Shown: positions 6,130 to 12,541, counted from the stretch's first letter. The stretch: DNA of 13,123 nt from Oscillospiraceae bacterium (GCA_017438675.1 JAFRUW010000039.1:1-13123), one strand, 5' to 3'. The notes: generated by a model not told the origin, from the letters alone. Numbers and translations: made by a program.

Positions 6130-7041
6130 CTAACTCAGGAACATATTTATATCGTCCACCGTCAGCCCGTCGTGGAGGGCAAGGTTTATGCTGTAACCCA
6201 CCAGCTTTGCAATGTCGCCCACCTTGGCGTCGATATCCTTGGGAGTGACGATCATGTCCCCGCCGAACTGCCTGTAGTCCTCCGGCGGTAGGTAATTGAC
6301 TCCGGCCTGCCGTGACAGGTCGGCGGCGAGGGTTCCGGCGTCCACCACTGTGGGGACGCCAACGGCGATGACTCTGACGCCAAGCGCATTCTCATCTATG
6401 GCGGCCCGGCTGTTCCCGACGCCGGAGCCGGGGGTGATGCCCGTGTCGGCGATCTGCACTGTGCGGCAGACCCGGGACAGCTTCCGGGAAGCCAAGGCGT
6501 CAACGGCGATGACCAGTGATGGCTTCAGTTTTTCCGTAACTGCACGGATAAGCTCAAGGCTTTCCATGCCTGTTGTACCCATGACGCCGGTTTCAAGCAC
6601 CGCAACGGGGCGGAAGCTGCCGAAGTGCCGGGGGTATTGGGATACAAGGTGATTTGTCACCATGGTTGACCGGGCTGCCCTGGGCCCCACGGCGTCCGGC
6701 GTGACGGCGGGATTGCCCAGACCCACCACCAGAACGCGGTCCCCGTCGTTTATGTTCAGCATTTCCCGCAGCTCGCAGGACACAGCCGAAGCGCCCCGGT
6801 CAAACGCGTCGTTCTCCCGGTTCATAAGAACGTCAAGCTCCACGGTGACATAGGTGCCTTTTGGTTTACATAACTCCTTTTCGCCGTCTTCGTTCAATAT
6901 CCTGACGGTGGTGGTCCTGAAGCCCTGAACATCCCTGTCCCGGGCCTCCACGCCCGGAAGCTCCGTAGTCTTGTCGGCGGACTCCTTCCACATTTCCCTG
7001 GCCTCCACGGCCAGGTCGGTTCTGATGGTGCTTTTATCCAT
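6130..7041 (-). CDS. gpr: Spore germination endopeptidase GPR
   Basis: GPR is the forespore protease that degrades small acid-soluble spore proteins at germination. It is made as a zymogen that removes its own N-terminal propeptide. The 303-residue product shows IRTDLAVEARE at 6-16, VVGLGN with TPDAVGP (105-120), IAVDAL (178-183) and TGITPGSGVGN (200-210), then VPTVVDAG and a final MIVTPKDID. D116 and D181 align with the two aspartates reported essential in Bacillus megaterium (127 and 193). By analogy cleavage would fall between D9 and L10, leaving a 9-residue propeptide. The protein is shorter than Bacillus GPR (about 370 residues) because the insert between VVDA and VTPK is small. ATG 7041 has AAGGAG seven bases upstream; the longer frame from 7107 adds an unrelated AT-rich leader. 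It implies sporulation ability. Confidence 0.95.
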   Translation of the reverse strand: MDKSTIRTDLAVEAREMWKESADKTTELPGVEARDRDVQGFRTTTVRILNEDGEKELCKPKGTYVTVELDVLMNRENDAFDRGASAVSCELREMLNINDGDRVLVVGLGNPAVTPDAVGPRAARSTMVTNHLVSQYPRHFGSFRPVAVLETGVMGTTGMESLELIRAVTEKLKPSLVIAVDALASRKLSRVCRTVQIADTGITPGSGVGNSRAAIDENALGVRVIAVGVPTVVDAGTLAADLSRQAGVNYLPPEDYRQFGGDMIVTPKDIDAKVGDIAKLVGYSINLALHDGLTVDDINMFLS

Positions 7042-7055
7042 GTCGTTCTCCTTAT

Positions 7056-7072
7056 ATATATTATAATGTATA
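7056..7072. repeat. AT-rich inverted repeat flanking gpr, right copy
   Basis: ATATATTATAATGTATA is the inverted counterpart of 6111-6129. It lies just upstream of the gpr ribosome binding site and contains, on the minus strand, TATAAT and TATACA, so it may also supply a gpr -10 box. No convincing sigma-G pair was seen. Confidence 0.45.
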
Positions 7073-7139
7073 ACAAATGAAAAAATGAAAATGGGAAATA
7101 CCGCCATCTGCCATTTCCCATTTGCAGCTTACCATTTAT
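7073..7139. repeat. CATTTnn heptad tract upstream of gpr
   Basis: The right half, 7105-7139, divides cleanly into CATCTGC, CATTTCC, CATTTGC, AGCTTAC and CATTTAT. The left half read in reverse complement gives TATTTCC, CATTTTC, ATTTTTT, CATTTGT, so the two halves are inverted relative to each other. It belongs with the tracts at 1462-1540 and 12465-12499. Confidence 0.6.
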
Positions 7140-7168
7140 ACAAATAGTTACGGCATGCCGCCATGCAT

Positions 7169-7182
7169 CACTATATATAGTG
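7169..7182. promoter_or_regulatory. 14-bp perfect palindrome in the gpr-rpsT gap
   Basis: CACTATATATAGTG is perfectly symmetric, and a 10-bp palindrome CGGCATGCCG lies nine bases to its left (7151-7160). They sit in the divergent gap, upstream of the rpsT promoter, and could be operator sites. I know of no matching regulator. Confidence 0.3.
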
Positions 7183-7239
7183 GTATTATGCCCAACAGAA
7201 ATAAAATTATGAAAAAACAAAAAAATCCGAAAAAAACAC

Positions 7240-7268
7240 TTGCAATTCCTGTAAAGAGGTGCTAAAAT
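7240..7268 (+). promoter_or_regulatory. rpsT promoter
   Basis: TTGCAA (7240-7245), a 17-base spacer and TAAAAT (7263-7268), with TGC before the -10 box, form a strong vegetative promoter. Transcription would start near 7275, leaving a leader of about 45 bases. Confidence 0.75.
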
Positions 7269-7318
7269 AATTATCCGCATGGGTGACCGTGACTTTATAG
7301 GAGGAGGTGGCTAAGTAA

Positions 7319-7582
7319 ATGCCCAACATTAAATCCGCATCAAAGAGAGTTCTTATCGCAAAGGACAGAAACGCAAGAAACAAGGCTAAGAAGTCCGTTC
7401 TTAAGACCAACATCAAGAAGTTCGACGCAGCAGTTGCCGAGGGCAACCGTGATGCAGCCGTGAGCGCCTATAAAGTTGCCGTCAAGACGGTCGACCGGGC
7501 AGCAACAAAGGGTCTGATCCATAAGAACAACGCGGCTCACAAAAAGAGCGCGATGACTGTTAAGCTCAACGAGATGGCGTAA
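7319..7582 (+). CDS. rpsT: 30S ribosomal protein S20
   Basis: S20 binds 16S rRNA early in assembly of the 30S subunit. The 87-residue, strongly basic product has the family's usual size and start (MPNIKSASKRV) and the helical Lys/Arg/Ala pattern, with the conserved KGLIHKNNAAHKKS block near residues 65-78. ATG 7319 has an excellent ribosome binding site, GGAGGAGGTGG, at 7300-7310. Codon use is strongly biased (AAG, AAC, GTT, GCA). It is a single-gene unit with its own promoter and tandem terminators. rpsT beside gpr is a common pairing in Clostridia, although here the two are divergent. Confidence 0.97.
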   Translation: MPNIKSASKRVLIAKDRNARNKAKKSVLKTNIKKFDAAVAEGNRDAAVSAYKVAVKTVDRAATKGLIHKNNAAHKKSAMTVKLNEMA

Positions 7583-7602
7583 GCTGTTATTTTCGGTATT
7601 TA

Positions 7603-7639
7603 GGACGTAACGCAATGTGGTTTGCGGTACGTCCTTTTT
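7603..7639 (+). terminator. Rho-independent terminator 1 of rpsT
   Basis: GGACGTA pairs with TACGTCC (7603-7609 with 7628-7634). An inner CGCA/TGCG extends the stem across one A-G mismatch, and TTTTT follows at 7635-7639. It lies 20 bases past the rpsT stop. Confidence 0.9.
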
Positions 7640-7674
7640 ACATTCTCCGATGCAAATAATCCGAACAGTTCAGT

Positions 7675-7702
7675 AAAAGCAGGCGGTCTCCGCCTGCTTT
7701 TT
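7675..7702. terminator. Rho-independent terminator 2, possibly bidirectional
   Basis: AAAAGCAGGCGG (7675-7686) pairs perfectly with CCGCCTGCTTTT around a TCT loop, giving a T-run on the plus strand and, from the A-run, on the minus strand. It stands 36 bases after the first terminator and insulates rpsT from the following region. Confidence 0.88.
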
Positions 7703-7909
7703 CCTTGCCCAAATGAAAAAAGACAGTATACGATCAAGCGTCCGGACAATTGAGGAAATCAAAATATCGTATCAGAAAAAGGAAAACGACTATAAGCAGA
7801 TGCCGAACAGATAGCGGTTTAAATGCTGAGAAACAGTATTATTTTAACAGTATTCATCATGGTAAAATCGTATTTGGGCAGATAATGAAACGATCATTGT
7901 ATTTTGGTG
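7703..7909. other. AT-rich gap without a supported gene
   Basis: This stretch between the rpsT terminators and the first foldase promoter holds no convincing gene. A 60-codon plus-strand frame from a TTG at 7750 has no good ribosome binding site and an unremarkable sequence. Confidence 0.5.
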
Positions 7910-7938
7910 TTGACACATCCGTAAAACTATGATAATGT
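7910..7938 (+). promoter_or_regulatory. Possible upstream promoter of the foldase gene
   Basis: A perfect TTGACA (7910-7915) is followed after 17 bases by TAATGT (7933-7938), preceded by TGA (extended -10). A transcript from here would carry a leader of about 190 bases containing the two hairpins at 7954-8011. Confidence 0.5.
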
Positions 7939-7953
7939 TTTAATAGAAAAATC

Positions 7954-8011
7954 GTGCCGGAAGATTGGCTTTCGGCGCAATATGCGGCAGACTCGGACAT
8001 ACTGCCGATAT
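7954..8011 (+). promoter_or_regulatory. Two consecutive stem-loops in the foldase leader
   Basis: The first stem is GCCGGAAG/CTTTCGGC (7956-7963 with 7969-7976), one G-T pair, extended by two further pairs. The second is ATAT-CGGCAG/CTGCCG-ATAT (7980-7990 with 8002-8011) with one bulged G. No T-run follows either. They lie between two candidate promoters; no known riboswitch was recognised. Confidence 0.4.
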
Positions 8012-8033
8012 AAAGTGTTGCCAAAAATAATTA

Positions 8034-8063
8034 TTGACGCTGCACTGTCATATATGTTAATAT
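8034..8063 (+). promoter_or_regulatory. Possible proximal promoter of the foldase gene
   Basis: TTGACG (8034-8039), an 18-base spacer and TAATAT (8058-8063) with TGT before it. Transcription would start near 8070, about 65 bases before the foldase ATG. Confidence 0.45.
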
Positions 8064-8134
8064 ACAATAAATAAGTGTGACCAAATAAAATAGTTTTCGT
8101 CAAAATGCCTTTTTTATCCGCAGGGAGTGTGCTC

Positions 8135-9178
8135 ATGAAAAAGAAAACCCGGAATTTCATAATCGCGGCGGTCATAATCACCGCAATAATCGCCGGAGCG
8201 GTGATAATATGTACCGCAGCGGCAAACCGTCATAATAACAAGGCAGAATATACGGCTCTGGGAGACGAGGAGATCACAAGGGGTCATTACATCTACTTCT
8301 GCACCCGTGGTTATGACGAGGCTTACAGCCTGACCGGGATAAGCGACGCTTCCCTCTTCGATGCGAAAATTGACGGCGTAAAGGCCGAAAAATGGATGGA
8401 AAACTACGCTGTAAGCCAGGCAAAGCGGTATCTCGCGGCGAACAAAATGTTTGACGACGCGGGACTTGAGCTTACTGAGGAAGACAAACAGGCTTTAGAC
8501 GACAGGTTTACGGAGGAGTGGTACAACACCGGGCGGATCTCGGTTTACGGCCCCATGGGCGTCGAAGAGGACGTCTACATGGACATTCTGACCACGGAAA
8601 AGAAGATCGAAAAGCTCACGGAGTATTACAGGGACGAGCTTGAAGGCCAACTCACGGACAGTGAGATCGAGGACTGCTTCGCGGAGAATTTTGCCTCGGC
8701 GGTCTATGTAGCCATGCATTACATAGATACGGAGAGCAAATCCACCCTTGAGGAATATGAGGCGTACTGCGAAGAGGTGAAAAACGGCAGGCCGGCGGCA
8801 GAACTGGCGAAGGAGCTCCGGGACAGCGGCAAGGAGTACATCGTGACTTCCATAGACGGCGAGACCGGCAAAACGGACGTGGTTTTCGAGCGGAGCGGTT
8901 CGATTTTCCCGCTGAACTTTATTAAGGAGCTGTTTGCCGCGGAAGTGGGCGAAGCCATATTTTACGACGACAGCCCCAACATGATATATGTCATCGCCCA
9001 GAAGACGGATTTACTGAAGGACCCCTCCAATCTTGAGGCCCACCGTGACGAGGTTGTTGAAATATTGCTGTCAGATTTGATGGAAAGCAAAATTGAGAGT
9101 GAAATAGATACATACAATTTCAGCGTAAATAAGAGCAGCACCGGCAGCATCGACATAAAAGAGCTGTACGGAATGTAA
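8135..9178 (+). CDS. Membrane-anchored SurA/PrsA-like foldase (peptidyl-prolyl isomerase type)
   Basis: The 347-residue product starts with KKKTRN and one membrane helix (residues 8-30), so the rest would lie outside the cell. C26 is in VIIC, which lacks the small residue before Cys, so lipoprotein processing is unlikely. Residues 37-185 are helical and acidic, like a SurA N-terminal chaperone domain. Residues 186-294 resemble a diverged parvulin domain, with AVYVAMHYID at the usual 'xASHIL' position and FAAEVGEAIF...MIYVIAQKTD at its end. The typical catalytic residues are not obvious, so it may be a chaperone rather than an isomerase. ATG 8135 has AGGGAG upstream; an in-frame ATG at 8105 lacks one. 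The GH3-dockerin gene follows after 76 bases on the same strand, which suggests help with its folding after secretion (inference). An anchored protein of other function is possible. Confidence 0.7.
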   Translation: MKKKTRNFIIAAVIITAIIAGAVIICTAAANRHNNKAEYTALGDEEITRGHYIYFCTRGYDEAYSLTGISDASLFDAKIDGVKAEKWMENYAVSQAKRYLAANKMFDDAGLELTEEDKQALDDRFTEEWYNTGRISVYGPMGVEEDVYMDILTTEKKIEKLTEYYRDELEGQLTDSEIEDCFAENFASAVYVAMHYIDTESKSTLEEYEAYCEEVKNGRPAAELAKELRDSGKEYIVTSIDGETGKTDVVFERSGSIFPLNFIKELFAAEVGEAIFYDDSPNMIYVIAQKTDLLKDPSNLEAHRDEVVEILLSDLMESKIESEIDTYNFSVNKSSTGSIDIKELYGM

Positions 9179-9254
9179 ACGGGAGGTGATGGGAAAAAGT
9201 ATTGAACAGCGGCCCAAAACAGGAAAAATCTTATTTATTAAAGGAGAAAACTGC

Positions 9255-12128
9255 ATGAAGATCAAAAAATCAATCGCGCTTGTAATGGCTGCGGTCATGG
9301 TAATGGGTCTCTGCGGCGCCTTCGCAAGCGCGGCGGACGCAAAGTACACAGTGACCGAGCCCAATGACCAGGGCATCATCTACGTCTACAATGAAGGCGG
9401 CAAAACCCTGGGCTACAGCAAGGATTCCGGCGTCACCCTTCTGGAAAACGACGGTTTCGCATTCAAGGATCTCAACAAGAACGGCGTTCTTGACACCTAT
9501 GAGGACTGGCGTCTGGCCGATGACGTAAGGGCTGAGGCTCTTGCAAACATGATGGTCGCCGACGGCAGAACCGGTATCGAGGCGATTTCCGGCCTTATGC
9601 TGTACTCCAGCCACACAGCGGTCAGCTCCGAGAACATCGCGGCAGCCACAAACACCGCCCTGACCAAGGAGCATCTCCGTCACGTTCTCGTAACCAACAT
9701 CGCAAGCCCCGAGGTGGCTGCGAAGTGGTCCAACAACGTTCAGGCCTTTGCCGAGAGCGTTGAGTACGGTATCCCCGCAAACAACAGCTCCGACCCCCGT
9801 CACTCCGTAAGCAGCTCCAACGTTGAATATGAGATCGGCTCCACCGGCGCTCTGTCCCAGTGGCCCGCATCCATCGGCCTTGCAGCAACCTTCAACGAAG
9901 GTCTCGTTAAGGAAGCCGGCAAGATCGTCTCCAAGGAATACAGAGCTCTCGGTATCACCACCTCCCTGGGTCCCCAGATCGACACCTCCTCCGACCCCCG
10001 CTGGACCCGTGTAAACGGCACCTTCGGCGAGGACGAGGCTCTGTCCACAAACCTGACCCGCGCTTATGTTGACGGCTATCAGACAACATACGACGCTGAG
10101 GGCAATCCCATCGGCTGGGGCGCTGACAGTATCAACGCCATGGTCAAGCATTGGCCCGGCGGCGGCGCAGGCGAAGGCGGACGCGACGCTCACTACAACT
10201 ACGGCAAGTTCTCCGTATTCCCGGCCGACAATCTGGCAAGCCACATGGCCGTATTCACCGAAGGCGCCTTCAAGCTTGAGGACGGCACCGGCTCCGCAAC
10301 GGCGGTTATGCCCTACTACACCATTTCCTACGACCAGGATCCCACCGGCGGCAACGTGGGCAACTCCTACAGCAGATTCTTCATCACCGACCAGCTCCGC
10401 GGCAAGTACGACTTCAAGGGCGTCGTCTGCACAGACTGGAACATCGTTTACGACGTATCCAGCCCCTACTCCTTCGGCGGCATGTGCTGGGGCATGGAGA
10501 ACGTTGACATCACCGACCGTTTCATCAGACTGATCTCCACCGGCGTAGACCAGTTCGGCGGCGTCAACGAAATCGCAAACATCATGTTCGCATACGACAA
10601 GTCCGTTGAGGACAACGGCCTCACCGTTACAAACCAGATGTGGGCAAACAGCGGCAAGAGACTTCTCACCAACATCTTCCAGACCGGCCTGTTTGAGAAT
10701 CCCTATCTTGATCCCGCAAAGACTGCCGAGATCGTCGGCAATTCCGACTTCATGTCTCTCGGTTACGATGCACAGCTGAAGTCTGTCGTCATGCTGAAGA
10801 ACAGCGGCATCATCTCCGACAAGGGCATCACCGGCAAGGTTTACGCGGCAAACGCAAACAACCTGAACGACAATTCCGCAAAGGCCCTGTTCCAGAGCTA
10901 CTTCGGCGATAACTACGCAGAATCCGTTGAGGACGCTTCCGCAATGTTCATCGTCATAAACGCTCCCTCCGGCGGCGGCTATGACAGCGGCGACTTCAAC
11001 CGCGGCGGCAACGGCTATGTGCCCATGACCCTCCAGTACAGCTCCTACACCGCAACCACCGCAAGAGAGCACTCCATCGCCTCCAATCCCAACGTATACT
11101 GGGAGCGCTACGGCTACGACGTTGAGAACCGTTCCTACAAGGACAAGACCTATGTGAACAGATCCAACGTAAACGCTCTCAACAACTTCAACAGCCTCAT
11201 CGAGCAGGCAAAGGCCAAGGAGATCCCCGTGATCGTCTATGTAAGAGCAAGCAACCCCATGGTCTTCTCCGAGATCGAGCCCTCAGCAGATGCTATCCTT
11301 GTAGGCTACAATATCACAACTCAGGCGGCTCTCGATATCGCAACCGGCAAGGTCGAGCCCAGCGGCATGCTCCCCATGCAGCAGCCCGCAAACATGGAAG
11401 CTGTTGAAGCTCAGTTTGAGGACGCCGGCCACGACATGGAATGCTATGTTGACGCGGCAGGCAACAAGTATGACTTCGGCTTCGGCCTCAACTACAAGGG
11501 CGTTATCGGCGTTGACTCCGAGGATGCCCGCTATGAGAAGTACGTCCTCTCCGGTGAGGCGACCGCAACCACCATCAAGGGCGGCTCCACCACCGGCAAG
11601 TGCGGCGAAGGCGAAACAGCGACCTTCGACGTGACCTACGACAGCAGGATCGACGCCTCCACAGTCAGAGTCCAGCTCAACACCGACCTCAAGATGCTCA
11701 AGGTGACAAGCGACTTCGACATGGAGTACAATCCGGCAAACGGCAAGGTCATCATTTACAGCCCCATTGACGGCATCAAGGACGGCGACGTTCTCTTCAC
11801 CGTAACATATGACCTCAACGTAAGCCCCTGGCTGCCCAACGGTCAGAAGCTGGTACCCATCAAGCTCCTCCAGGCCACTGATATGGACAATGAGGAGATC
11901 AAGGGCATCGGCACACCCGGCGCCATCATCATCGCCAACGAGTATAAGCCCGGCGATGTAAACCTCGACGGCACATTCAACAACATTGACCTTATCCTGA
12001 TCGCCCGTTACCTGGTCGAACTCGTTGAGTTCAACGATTACCAGAAGCAGGTCGCCGACTACAACAACGACGGCGTGATCTCCAACAAGGATCTTGTCCT
12101 CATCGCAAGAGCACTTGTAGAGGCATAA
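9255..12128 (+). CDS. Secreted glycoside hydrolase family 3 enzyme with cohesin-like module and dockerin
   Basis: GH3 enzymes are retaining exo-acting glycosidases, often beta-glucosidases; the substrate cannot be told from sequence. The 957-residue product has a signal peptide (1-26 or so, cleavage near ASA-AD). The GH3 N-terminal barrel (about 80-490) has KHWPGGG (298-304) and the nucleophile motif GVVCTDW with D394. The C-terminal GH3 domain (about 505-745) starts near VMLKNSG and includes GKVEPSGMLPMQQP (about 699-712). Residues about 765-895 form a beta-rich module resembling cohesin (GEGETATFDVTYDS...DGDVLFTVTYD). A type I dockerin closes the protein (898-957), with calcium loops D901-D912 (DVNLDGTFNNID) and D935-D946 (DYNNDGVISNKD). 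ATG 9255 has AAAGGAG eight bases upstream and gives the signal peptide; the frame opens earlier at 9186. Codon bias is extreme (AAC, GAC, ATC, TCC, CCC, GGC). It follows the foldase gene. Confidence 0.93.
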   Translation: MKIKKSIALVMAAVMVMGLCGAFASAADAKYTVTEPNDQGIIYVYNEGGKTLGYSKDSGVTLLENDGFAFKDLNKNGVLDTYEDWRLADDVRAEALANMMVADGRTGIEAISGLMLYSSHTAVSSENIAAATNTALTKEHLRHVLVTNIASPEVAAKWSNNVQAFAESVEYGIPANNSSDPRHSVSSSNVEYEIGSTGALSQWPASIGLAATFNEGLVKEAGKIVSKEYRALGITTSLGPQIDTSSDPRWTRVNGTFGEDEALSTNLTRAYVDGYQTTYDAEGNPIGWGADSINAMVKHWPGGGAGEGGRDAHYNYGKFSVFPADNLASHMAVFTEGAFKLEDGTGSATAVMPYYTISYDQDPTGGNVGNSYSRFFITDQLRGKYDFKGVVCTDWNIVYDVSSPYSFGGMCWGMENVDITDRFIRLISTGVDQFGGVNEIANIMFAYDKSVEDNGLTVTNQMWANSGKRLLTNIFQTGLFENPYLDPAKTAEIVGNSDFMSLGYDAQLKSVVMLKNSGIISDKGITGKVYAANANNLNDNSAKALFQSYFGDNYAESVEDASAMFIVINAPSGGGYDSGDFNRGGNGYVPMTLQYSSYTATTAREHSIASNPNVYWERYGYDVENRSYKDKTYVNRSNVNALNNFNSLIEQAKAKEIPVIVYVRASNPMVFSEIEPSADAILVGYNITTQAALDIATGKVEPSGMLPMQQPANMEAVEAQFEDAGHDMECYVDAAGNKYDFGFGLNYKGVIGVDSEDARYEKYVLSGEATATTIKGGSTTGKCGEGETATFDVTYDSRIDASTVRVQLNTDLKMLKVTSDFDMEYNPANGKVIIYSPIDGIKDGDVLFTVTYDLNVSPWLPNGQKLVPIKLLQATDMDNEEIKGIGTPGAIIIANEYKPGDVNLDGTFNNIDLILIARYLVELVEFNDYQKQVADYNNDGVISNKDLVLIARALVEA

Positions 12129-12161
12129 GATTATAAGCACACCGTGTAAGGCGGCATATAT

Positions 12162-12189
12162 AAAGGGCGCGTTAAAAAACGCGCCCTTT
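12162..12189. terminator. Perfect 12-bp hairpin after the GH3 gene
   Basis: AAAGGGCGCGTT pairs exactly with AACGCGCCCTTT around an AAAA loop, 33 bases past the GH3 stop. Only the three T of the stem follow, so it may work with the next hairpin as a terminator or as an mRNA 3' end barrier. Confidence 0.6.
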
Positions 12190-12220
12190 AGCATGGTCAT
12201 TTTCGGTTACAGGTCACAGA

Positions 12221-12246
12221 GGCGGATAGCGTATCCGTCCTTTTTT
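12221..12246 (+). terminator. Rho-independent terminator of the foldase-GH3 unit
   Basis: GGCGGATA (12221-12228) pairs with TATCCGTC (12232-12239), with one G-T pair and a GCG loop. TTTTTT follows at 12241-12246. Confidence 0.75.
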
Positions 12247-12280
12247 GCGGTTTTACCGGGGTTGGATCGGAGCATATCAG

Positions 12281-12327
12281 GCCCCCTTGTGTAAAGGGGG
12301 CTGTCACCACAGGTGACTGGGGGATTG
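12281..12327 (+). repeat. Double-hairpin intergenic repeat, copy 1
   Basis: The unit has stem GCCCCC/GGGGGC around TTGTGTAAA, then stem GTCACC/GGTGAC around ACA, and ends in GGGGGATTG. Its inverted partner lies at 12403-12454. I recall this type of element as very common between genes in gut Clostridia, where its translations are often annotated as small hypothetical proteins. Confidence 0.75.
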
Positions 12328-12402
12328 ATAATCTGATCGTCGTTTTCTAAACCCTTTTATAATGCCTGCGTGATGTCTTTCATCCTTTGTTTTCCGACCT
12401 TT

Positions 12403-12454
12403 CAATCCCTCCGGCACGGCTCTGCCGCGCCACCTCCCTTTACACAAGGGAGGC
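12403..12454 (-). repeat. Double-hairpin intergenic repeat, copy 2 (inverted)
   Basis: Read on the minus strand it has GCCTCCC/GGGAGG around TTGTGTAAA, then GGCGCGGC/GCCGTGCC around AGA, and ends GGAGGGATTG. Loop and ends match copy 1, while the stems differ by paired changes. About 75 unremarkable bases separate the copies. Confidence 0.75.
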
Positions 12455-12464
12455 TTTTTGCGCC

Positions 12465-12499
12465 CATTTTTCATTTGCCATTTGCCATTTTTCATTTTT
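12465..12499. repeat. Tandem heptad repeat CATTTTT/CATTTGC
   Basis: Five consecutive 7-base units: CATTTTT, CATTTGC, CATTTGC, CATTTTT, CATTTTT. It abuts copy 2 of the double-hairpin repeat with ten bases between them. The tract is the cleanest of three heptad tracts in the window. Confidence 0.8.
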
Positions 12500-12510
12500 A
12501 TGCGCGGTTG

Positions 12511-12541
12511 AACAAAACGGGCGGGCCGTGACGGCCCGCCC
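12511..12541 (-). terminator. Terminator of the acetyltransferase gene
   Basis: GGGCGGGCC (12519-12527) pairs perfectly with GGCCCGCCC (12533-12541), extendable by two pairs. On the minus strand GTTTTGTT follows. It starts eight bases after the stop codon. Confidence 0.85.

Noticed and set aside
7042..7318. Possible oriC in the AT-rich gpr-rpsT gap
   Set aside because: Only one near-match to a DnaA box (TTATCCGCA at 7271) and one weaker match; another near-match lies far away at 8114, so there is no cluster.
7663..7671. LexA-like GAAC/GTTC palindrome
   Set aside because: The half-sites are separated by one base instead of the four of the Bacillus-type LexA box.
7750..7932. 60-codon plus frame starting at TTG
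   Set aside because: No ribosome binding site, rare start codon, no recognisable sequence, and it runs into a promoter.
7927..8181. 84-codon minus frame over the foldase leader
   Set aside because: AT-rich, no ribosome binding site, overlaps the promoters and the foldase start.
8206..8214. Lipobox in the foldase N-terminus (VIIC)
   Set aside because: The residue before Cys is Ile rather than Gly, Ala or Ser, so signal peptidase II cleavage is unlikely.
9270..11072. 600-codon open frame antisense to the GH3 gene
   Set aside because: It is a by-product of the strong codon bias of the GH3 gene; the protein is Val/Gly/Ala-rich with no recognisable domain, and the sense frame has clear GH3 motifs.
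11283..12200. 305-codon frame antisense to the GH3 C-terminus and dockerin
   Set aside because: Low-complexity Val/Asp/Leu shadow of the biased sense gene.
12304..12495. 63-codon minus frame with PPLCKGRWRG and QSPSHLW
   Set aside because: It is a translation of the double-hairpin repeats and the heptad tract, a known source of false small proteins.
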